Below, one piece after another: positions 60,301 to 64,000 of a stretch of 64,000 bases of DNA (its first letter is position 1; each line of letters starts with the position of its first letter). This DNA is from Ophiura sarsii (taxonomy: Eukaryota; Echinodermata; Ophiuroidea; Amphilepidida; Ophiuridae), in assembly GCA_035610835.1 (NCBI GenBank), contig JAYJML010000140.1, positions 1 to 64,000 on the forward strand. Direction: 5' to 3'. A program made the translations under genes and the position numbers. A model generated the notes under the pieces. The model was not told where the DNA came from. It did no database searches and was given only the letters and a program-made list of their open reading frames with translations.

Positions 60301-63300
60301 CAATATGCACACACGCCCGGTTGGTGTAGTGGTTAACATATGAGACTTGCACCCCACTGTCCCGGGTTCGAATCCTTGTCTAAGCTTCTATTCGATAATT
60401 ATTTATTTGTTGCTTCTTTTTTCTAACAATCATGATTTGCATTATTTGTTTTTAATCAGCACTATCATTGTGTCTTCTATTTCTTGAATAATCATAATGT
60501 CCTAGATTTTGGTACCGAAAGAGTGCAGATGTACTCATTCTTATAAATGGGCGTAATGGCTTGACAACTTTGATTTATTGTCAAAACAAAACAGGCATAT
60601 TTCATGTTGGGTCTATATTTTTAAGTTATATAGCCACTGGTATTAAGATATATAGATATAGATACTGGTCTTGAGATATATATAAACGACAGGAAGATGT
60701 TTTCTCAACGTTTAGCTGATGATATATGAGGTCGAGCATCCATCTGAATTTAAATAACTGGTCATGTCTATAGTTTCACTGCCATTTTAAGTGAAAAATA
60801 TACCTCCGTATTTAAAAGTGACCGGTCCCTAAAAGTACTTTGACGCATATTGTTTGAACACGTGACCAGTGTTATAACCTATCTGTCGTCCAAATCTGGT
60901 GAAGAAATCTTTGTTTAATCTCATGTTATAGCCAAAAGACTTAACACAGATGATTTTTTTAGCAAATGACTCAGACAATCAAGGAAAAAAAGGTTGGCAC
61001 ACTTTGTCTTAATTACGGAAAAAAACCCGCCCCTCTCCCCGGAGGCAATGTTGATCCGAGTCATATTATCAGAAGCCATGGTAGGTCCCCCAACATTGAT
61101 TGATGGGGGATGGGGAAGGATATAAGAAAGGGGGGAGACTTTTGCTTTCTATTAAACAGTGCTATGTCCCAAGTCTGATCTCAATTGCGAGCACAGGGAT
61201 ATTTGTAATAAGTTGCGTCAAGTGTGCCAACTATTATTTTCCTTGATTGTCTGAGCGAAATCCTAAATTCACCATGTGGGATTGGTTTTTTGGCTATAAC
61301 TTTAGAACCAAATGCCCGATGCTAACGAGGTTTTGCACGATTATTGTAGGGTATATTGTCAACATTCCCAAAAAGTTACAAGTATCAATTACGTCATTTA
61401 GGGATTGGTCAGTCAATACTTAGGCAACATATACGTCAAAACATGTTATTTTTACAATTTATTTTCATGGATGTGAAACAAAATGTTGAAGAACAATTAG
61501 AGTTCGTATATGTATTAATTGATTTCTAATCAACATTTGATAGACGGCATATTAAGTCAGACAAAAGTGTATTAGGGACTGGCCATTAATTACTAAGGCT
61601 GTCTCTGTATATTAAATGTGTGCGACGATAGGTCTATAATAGGCCTTGCAATTGTTATAGTTCATGCAAACATTACTATCTTCAGAAGATAGCAATTAAT
61701 GACACGATGCCATGTTATGTTCCTAGCATTAAAATATATAATCATGGAAAATAATCATAATAACATTTATTTAAAAAATAAATAAAGCCACATAAACAGA
61801 ATGGCTAATACAAACAAAGATAGAAGAACGAAAAGTCACTTTGTGTATTAGGGACTGGTCATTATTTACTAACGCTGTCTCTGTATGTTAATTGTGTGCG
61901 ACTATAGGTGTATAATAGGCCTTGTCATTGTTATAGTTCATGCAAACATTACTATCTTCAGAAGATGACACGTTATGTTCTTATCATTTAAATATGAAAT
62001 TATGGAAAATAAATAAAGTCACATATATCAAATAATGCGCCATGAAGACAAAACTCTAAGATAACGTGCCGATTATTTAAAAAAAACTTTATGATCGTTT
62101 AGAAATAAGCTTAGAGGCACACACAAGAAGAAGAAAAATAGAAGATTGGGCAAGGATTCGAACCTGGGGCGCGCGGCGTGGAAGTCTCTTATGTTAACCA
62201 CTACACTAACCGGCGTGTGTGCATGTTGTAATTGAATTATACCGCTATCAATACACGTGCATTGTTATTGCAGCGGTGAATCATTGCAACGGTACACCAT
62301 TACAACTCATCAAATTTCTCATTATTATGAAATGCAAAACTTTTTTTCTCAATGGATTAGTGTTTAGTGGACAATGTGAAACTCATAGGCTATCTTTTAG
62401 AAGAAATGAATCGCATCTTCGGTATGTTTCAACGGTTCACCCCTGCTGAATTTAAACATATATGACTATAGATTTATATTATTTCACCAATGGTACACCG
62501 TTGAAAGGTAGGTATGCGGTGCTTAATCTTTGGCTTAAAAAGGGTCTATATGAACGGTATTTGTCCTCTAATCCCTTATCCATTGAAAAATCAGTTCTGT
62601 ATTTCGTAACAATGACACATTTGATGATTTCTTATGGTGAACCGATGATATTGATTCACCATTGCGATGACAATACACGAGCATTGATAGCGTATAATTC
62701 AGTAACAATATGCACACACGCCCGGTTGGTGTAGTGGTTAACATATGAGACTTGCACCCCACTGTCCCGGGTTCGAATCCTTGTCTAAGCTTCTATTCGA
62801 TAATTATTTATTTGTTGCTTCTTTTTTCTAACAATCATGATTTGCATTATTTGTTTTTAATCAGCACTATCATTGTGTCTTCTATTTCTTGAATAATCAT
62901 AATGTCCTAGATTTTGGTACCGAAAGAGTGCAGATGTACTCATTCTTATAAATGGGCGTAATGGCTTGACAACTTTGATTTATTGTCAAAACAAAACAGG
63001 CATATTTCATGTTGGGTCTATATTTTTAAGTTATATAGCCAATGGTATTAAGATATATAGATATAAGATACTGGTCTTGAGATATATATAAACGACAGGA
63101 AGATGTTTTCTCAACGTTTAGCTGATGATATATGAGGTCGAGCATCCATCTGAATTTAAATAACTGGTCATGTCTATAGTTTCACTGCCATTTTAAGTGA
63201 AAAATATACCTCCGTATTTAAAAGTGACCGGTCCCTAAAAGTACTTTGACGCATATTGTTTGAACACGTGACCAGTGTTATAACCTATCTGTCGTCCAAA

Positions 63301-64000
63301 TCTGGTGAAGAAATCTTTGTTTAATCTCATGTTATAGCCAAAAGACTTAACACAGATGATTTTTTAGCAAATGACTCAGACAATCAAGGAAAAAAAGGTT
63401 GGCACACTTTGTCTTAATTACGGAAAAAAACCCGCCCCTCTCCCCGGAGGCAATGTTGATCCGAGTCATATTATCAGAAGCCATGGTAGGTCCCCCCACA
63501 TTGATTGATGGGGGATGGGGAAGGATATAAGAAAGGGGGGAGACTTTTGCTTTCTATTAAACAGTGCTATGTCCCAAGTCTGATCTCAATTGCGAGCACA
63601 GGGATATTTGTAATAAGTTGCGTCAAGTGTGCCAACTATTATTTCCTTGATTGTCTGAGCGAAATCCTAATTCACCATGTGGGATTGGTTTTTTTGGCTA
63701 TAACTTTAGAACCAAATGCCCGATGCTAACGAGGTTGTGCACGATTATTGTAGGGTATATTGTCAACATTCCCAAAGAGTTACAAGTATCAATTACGTCA
63801 TTTAGGGATTGGTCAGTCAATACTTAGGCAACATATACGTCAAAACATGTATTTTTACAATTTATTTTCATGGATGTGAAACAAAATGTTGAAGAACAAT
63901 TAGAGTTCGTATATGTATTAATTGATTTCTAATCAACATTTGATAGACGGCATATTAAGTCAGACAAAAGTGTATTAGGGACTGGCCATTAATTACTAAG

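Larger units (their letters stand above)
46540..64000. repeat. Tandem array B: 2406-bp composite satellite
   Basis: Seven complete units and a partial eighth lie head to tail. Units start at 46540, 48946, 51352, 53758, 56164, 58570, 60976 and 63381, and the array leaves the window. Units 2-6 are almost identical. In order each has a 274-bp TIR module; AGGGACTGG-type motifs; a roughly 276-bp internal duplication (unit 1: 47133 and 47409) with CTATCTTCAGAAGAT; an imperfect palindrome of about 640 bp whose arms each end in a tRNA-like head; and about 450 bp more with CCGGTCCCT. The plan matches array A. No protein motif was seen; the repeated 67- and 64-codon open frames lie inside the palindrome. 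Confidence 0.95.

Noticed and set aside
60700..60760. Hammerhead ribozyme in unit B (GCTGATGATATATGAGG near 60715)
   Set aside because: The CTGATGA box is present, but no GAAA box follows after a plausible stem II, so the core is not complete.
48096..62762. Identical 67- and 64-codon open frames repeated every 2406 bp on both strands
   Set aside because: They overlap each other, the palindrome and the tRNA-like head of satellite B. Their conservation follows from unit identity, not coding constraint.

Overview
The window is AT-rich eukaryotic (metazoan) DNA packed with repeats. It has no prokaryotic-style gene layout and no intact protein-coding gene. The only recognisable host gene is a class A, biogenic-amine-like G-protein-coupled receptor pseudogene (33583-34686, minus). 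The mix of Penelope-like, BEL/Pao and non-LTR elements, hAT and Tc1/mariner-type miniature elements, tRNA-derived SINEs and frequent AGGCCT palindromes suggests a marine invertebrate, perhaps a deuterostome. That placement is an inference; no sequence here fixes the species.

Layout. 1-8 kb: a short tandem duplication, a 209-bp TIR element, a 62-bp hairpin satellite, a GGTTGCCCG palindrome cluster, a decayed BEL/Pao gag remnant (3760-4712) and unassigned DNA. 8.4-12.1 kb: a 5'-truncated LINE (minus), then a Penelope-like element (minus) with 168-bp inverted arms and a target-site duplication. 12.8-17.7 kb: a large imperfect inverted repeat built of about 556-bp tandem units, with a 476-bp MITE at its centre and an RTE-like LINE in its right arm. 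18-20.5 kb: tRNA-derived and TIR repeats. 23.2-26.6 kb: BEL/Pao pol (RT, RNase H, integrase; minus) broken by nonsense codons and a 351-bp tRNA-SINE-like insertion, then a minisatellite. 27-32.4 kb: poly-C MITE ends, a SINE carrying a transplanted piece of the BEL/Pao RT, an L1/Tx1-like LINE remnant and a 26-bp minisatellite. 33.4-36.7 kb: the GPCR pseudogene, a triplicated copy of its tail, and just upstream of its start a 1.87-kb hAT-like element made almost wholly of nested palindromes.

The most interesting part is 37-64 kb. Two tandem arrays (A, 37070-42745, about 2.5-2.76-kb units; B, 46540-64000, 2406-bp units, seven complete plus a partial) have diverged sequences but share one plan: a TIR-bounded module of about 270 bp, a stretch of similar sequence after it, a CTATCTTCA.TAGATAG-type palindrome, and two tRNA-like Pol III heads pointing away from each other. 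One unit of array A has lost its module and carries TA-CTG-TA at that site, which looks like a Tc1/mariner excision footprint. The inner edges of the two arrays (42745 and 46540) fall exactly at module ends. This looks like a family of composite, tandemly amplified, non-autonomous elements; I do not recognise it as a named family.

The genes here do not form a pathway. The window is best read as a nested transposon and satellite landscape over one dead receptor gene.
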